DNA from: Candolleomyces eurysporus
Taxonomy: Eukaryota > Basidiomycota > Agaricomycetes > Agaricales > Psathyrellaceae
Assembly: GCA_027579435.1 (NCBI GenBank)
Contig: JANBPK010000919.1
Location: 434,001 to 498,000 of the forward strand
DNA: 64,000 nt
Reading direction: 5' to 3'
Under the pieces are notes generated by a model that was not told the DNA's origin, searched no databases, and worked only from the letters and a program-made list of their open reading frames with translations. Shown one piece after another: positions 60,318 through 64,000 of this stretch. The stretch's first letter is position 1, and the number at the start of each line of letters is the position of its first letter. The translations under genes and the position numbers were made by a program.

Positions 60318-63300
60318 TTATAGTGTGACATTGGTTGGTGCTAGCTTGAGGATTCGGAATGAGCCTGCATTCCTCTCGCAAACATAAAGTTCGTCATCTC
60401 TCCTTCCAACGAAAAACACACCGTCTTCAGGATCCAAATCAGATTCGTGAATTCCGTCAACCTTCCCGTTACCCCTTCCAGACGACCCCGTGCTTGCCTT
60501 CTTGCTGGTGAGGTGTCCAAAACCACTGCCCTTGTGCTTGTGTGTTAGCGCACTCAAGGGAGCTGGCAATGCGTGGATAGGTGTCCCAATCTTCCATACG
60601 AACGGCGGTCGTCGATTGACGGTGTTGATAGCAGGGTTGTAGTGAGGTAGAATTGTCCGAGATTCATCGGCCGGGTTCAGCAAGGCGTCTCGAAGGTCGA
60701 CAGCCTCCAGACCGCCTTGCCTCATCGCAACGAGGACGGATTTGTCATCAACATCGAAAGCTTCCAACCGCCGGATATCGCCCATAGTTGATGCAGTCTT
60801 GGACTCGTCGGAATCATCACTATCGTTGCTCCAGATGAAGCGACCTTTAAGCACCGATCGTCCACGAGAGTCCACAATAGCAGTGCTATGGCCACCTCGG
60901 GAAGAAAAGAAGAGCGCAGGAGGGCCGAAATGACGTGGCTGGGCCAGCAAGGAAATGGGCTCCAATAAGGGCTTAGAACCTCCTTCCGCCGGGGCCGGGG
61001 AGTCGGTGGGTGAAGACCGAATCGGAGGGGAACGGAAGGGTTGAGTAGGATCTACACATTGTAGCCGGAGGTCTTTCAGCGGGGTGAACTCCTCGTCTTC
61101 TTCTCGACGGACGGGCAAATCAAGTGGCAATAGACCATCCTTATACCATGCTTGCATGAGAGACGACTTCCAAGGTCCTGGAACACGGATTTAGCACAAC
61201 ATATTTTGAGGACGATCACATCAGACTTACCGTGGACGATACCTTTAGGATCCCGATAGAGCCATTTTGAAGGAGCCGTTGGTGTTGGTATGGGAAGTCC
61301 AGGGGGTGAAAATTGAGCAGCAGCAGTTTCTGTGGACGTATTGGTGATGGTTTCGCCATCCCGCTCATGCTCAGAACGGTATTGGAGGAAAGTTCGGTAA
61401 GTTGGTGGTATGATGTACTCGTCTGCAATTGATGCCAACGGAAACTTGGGGGCGAATGGGAGCTGTTGGAAGGTGGTATACGGACCCATCTGAGCACTGG
61501 CCAAAGCAAGGAGTTCAGGCGATTGTACAATCGAAGTCACTGGGACTGGTTCTGTGGGTGTTGCCGTGCCTTCTGGATGTGAACTGGGATGTTCCGGCGC
61601 AATGAGCGTTGGAGTTGATGGCTGGGTAGGCCTATCATCTGCCATTATATCATTTCCCTCCGCAGAAACTGAGACCCCAATGTTGACATTCACGTTGGTG
61701 TCTTCGTCAGGACCCTCGGCTTCATTGGCTTCATTCTGACCTGTGGTCGAATCGCCAGCGCGAGCTTCTCTTGCCCTTCGACGGGCCGCACGCCGCTCCG
61801 CGCGTCCGATGCGTACTTCTCGTACCCGTACTGTCGCTGGCTCCAGCCCGAAGACATTCTGAGAAAAGACGAGGAACACCTCGACGAGGTCATCGCCTTG
61901 AAGTTGGAGTTCCAAAGAGCGGGGCGAGTCCGGCAGAATGAACGTCCTGGACAAGCCAAGAGCTGTGCGGTAGGTTCCAGCGAACAGTTCGACCTTCTCC
62001 CCATTGTCACCGCAGAGAATGGCAAGGAAGCTGTAGCACGGTTAGCATTATCCCAAGAGTATCTTCAGAGAAAACACACCTTTTCTTTGCCGTCTCGACC
62101 GCTTTTATCATGAGTGCATTTTTCGTCCCTGGAAGCTTGACATACTCCAACTTTGGGGGAGGGGCGTGAGTGCCTGTCTGATTCGAGACCAGTTTGGGAG
62201 CCTCCGAATCAGAGAGGTGGGCAGCGGTAGAAACACGATCGTCGGGGCGTCTTCCGTGCAGGGCATTGCTTNAAAAGTCGGGGTAGGAATCGTGAAGATC
62301 TAGGTGTCTGAGGAACACCTTCACCAGGAAGCGAATGAGTGGAGGGCGGACCAAAAGAGGATGGAGGAGGGGGAACGTCGAAATTAGAAATGCTTCCGGG
62401 TTGCGAATGGTTGGATCGAAAGGAGTATGACCTTGAGAATCGGTGAGGAGATCGTTCAGTTGCTGGAGCTGTTCTAGGAGGTTCAGGCGTCGGGTCTCCT
62501 GTTGGTGATGGACTGCTAAGCAGCACGGACCAACGACGTCTGCGGCGGCGTGAGGCCGACGATTGATCTGCGGTCTGGCCCGGAGTAGACTGTCCGTTCG
62601 GTATCGGATTTGAAGAAACATGATCATTGTTACTAGCAGAGAGGAGGATCGGTTCTTGGTCTTGAGTTGTACCAGGCGGGGGCAACTCGGGCAGTCTGCT
62701 CTCCATAAGGGCTTGCGCAAGGCTAATGCGTCCCTCGCCATCATCGTCGTCATCTTCCTCCGGGAGGGGCGTGTTGGATCCCTGAAGGTTTTCGCGGGTT
62801 GGTGAATGACTAAGAGCTTGCCGGAGTGTTAGTAATGTCGGTGCCGGGGAAGGTTCGGGAGGAGGAATATTGGAATTCGAGGTGACAAGCGTCAAATCAA
62901 GGTTCGAAGGGCGATTTCGTCGCAATGTACCCGATCTAGTTCGCGTGTGAGTTGGTGCTGCTTGAGTGACCAGTGGTTGCATAGGCCCAGAGGAAGAAGC
63001 TCGATTAGCCGACAGAGATGCACTGGTTCTTTCATCTAGAGCTTGGCTTCCGCTAGCACCAGCGGCAACAATATTAATGGCTTCGTCGTCACTTGACTCA
63101 GCCCAGTCCGCTTTGGACTCGTCTTCCCGGCTCCTGGAATGGCCATCTGATGACCGCGCTACCGCAGAAAGTACGTTAGTCACTGAGGTACTTCGAGCTC
63201 GTAGCGATACAGCTGACGGTTGGGGGCGGAGATTTGTCTGAGAATCTGAATCCTCTGCACTCATATATGGGGGAGGGTGACCAGAGGGCTCGGCNGGGGG

Positions 63301-64000
63301 GCTGTGTGGGTATGGAAGCAGACCGGGGTTTACGGCCAGGAGGACGAGAGATGGGAGGACGCGGGATAAGGGGAACGGGAGGAGGAGAAGGAGGTAAGTT
63401 AATGGGGCCAAAGGAAGACTTGCGCAGAAAACTGCTTCGGGGCCGATCGCTTTCTCCAGGCGGTGGGGTGGAGAGACTGGTTTTTCTTGACTTTTCAGAG
63501 TCCCGAATGTCAATAGCATCGATACTTCTGATAGTTGAAGATTTCTTCATCGTCTCCCTACGTAAGCGGTCCCTCTCTCTCTTCACTTCGACATCTATCC
63601 TCCATTCTATCGCCTTCTTGACTTCTTCAAGGGCATAAACCCGCACTCCGTCCCTCCTTCCAGCTATGGCGACAAGTACACCACGGTGCTCCATCACGAC
63701 AACGCTCTTGAAATTGACGCGGCGCACCAACGCATACGGTTGAGGTGCAGGCGGCGAAATCAGTGGAAGCACATCCAACCCCTGGGAATGGCACAATAGC
63801 AGATAATGGGGAGACAAAAATGCCCCACTTGTTGGCGGCGTGCTGAAATGGGACGGGGATAGGTCAGATGTTAGGGTGGAAAGCGACAGACCCAGCTCAG
63901 AAAGTGTTGGCGGAGGAAGTGAAGGAGGAGGGGGCGAATTGGGTCGAGACGTAGCCTCTTGTGCTGGGGCAGAGCCGAATTGGCTCTGTGGGAGAGGCGA
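60318..64000 (-). CDS. CNH (citron-homology)-domain protein, 5' end outside the window
   Basis: Partial: the frame is still open at the right edge (reading in from 64000: SPLPQSQFGSAPAQEATSRP). The first conserved block is LSPHYLLLCHSQGLDVLPLI, VVVMEHRGVLVAIAGRRDGV, RVYALEEVKKAIEWRIDVEV. A long Ser/Pro-rich spacer follows. Then come KLEYVKLPGTKNALMIKAVE, SFLAILCGDNGEKVELFAG, LELQLQGDDLVEVFLVFSQN and VFGLEPATVRVREVRIGRAE. Later segments are FGPPALFFSSRGGHSTAIVD and DDELYVCERNAGSFRILKLA, with the end APTNVTL at 60318. The pattern of short beta strands matches a CNH domain split by a low-complexity insert. Such proteins act as Rho/Rab regulators or vesicle-tethering scaffolds; the exact role here is inference. 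Ns at 62272 and 63295 break the frame and are removed in this model. Confidence 0.75.

Overview
This is a compact, intron-rich nuclear region of a filamentous fungus, most likely a basidiomycete (Agaricomycetes). The evidence is short GT-AG introns of about 45-70 bases in almost every gene, intergenic gaps usually under 500 bases, and a gene set that includes a Fus3/Kss1-type MAP kinase, a secreted two-domain cupredoxin, INO80 and SWI1/ARID chromatin remodellers, and a CNH-domain protein. I see no transposon, virus, rRNA, tRNA or CRISPR. I name no species.

Layout, left to right: fumarase (+); INO80 ATPase (+); CBF5/dyskerin (-) head-to-head with ribosomal protein L22 (+); a large UBA/DEVH-box RNA helicase of the DHX29/Ucp12 type (-); a tandem-cupredoxin cell-surface protein (-); a Fus3/Kss1-type MAP kinase (+); a SAP/coiled-coil nuclear protein (-); flavocytochrome b2-type lactate dehydrogenase (+); an MBD4-like DNA glycosylase (-); a LIM-domain scaffold (+); a seven-helix membrane protein (+); a J-domain protein (+); two unassigned proteins (-); RNA polymerase III subunit Rpc37/RPC5 (-); a second seven-helix membrane protein (-); the ribosome-assembly adenylate kinase Fap7/AK6 (+); a secreted protein (-); cyclin H (+); a DUF1764 protein (-); SWI1/ARID (+); an arrestin-related adaptor (+); Rab5 (-); an alginate-lyase-like secreted protein (-); a peroxisomal-type acyl-CoA ligase (+); and the 3' part of a CNH-domain protein (-) that runs off the right edge.

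The genes do not form a biosynthetic cluster. Gene expression and growth machinery is well represented (INO80, SWI1, cyclin H, Rpc37, CBF5, RPL22, Fap7, the DHX29-like helicase). Signalling and trafficking genes (MAPK, two 7TM proteins, arrestin, Rab5, LIM, CNH) are scattered among them. Nine gene pairs are divergent and share short promoters.

Seventeen single N characters occur, nearly all directly before a homopolymer run. Wherever one falls in an exon that I could reconstruct, removing it restores the reading frame, so they look like consensus-calling insertions and not real bases. Gene models below assume this. Coordinates give the full coding span, start codon to stop codon, including introns. 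I found no convincing novel multi-gene system; the best leads are listed as findings.
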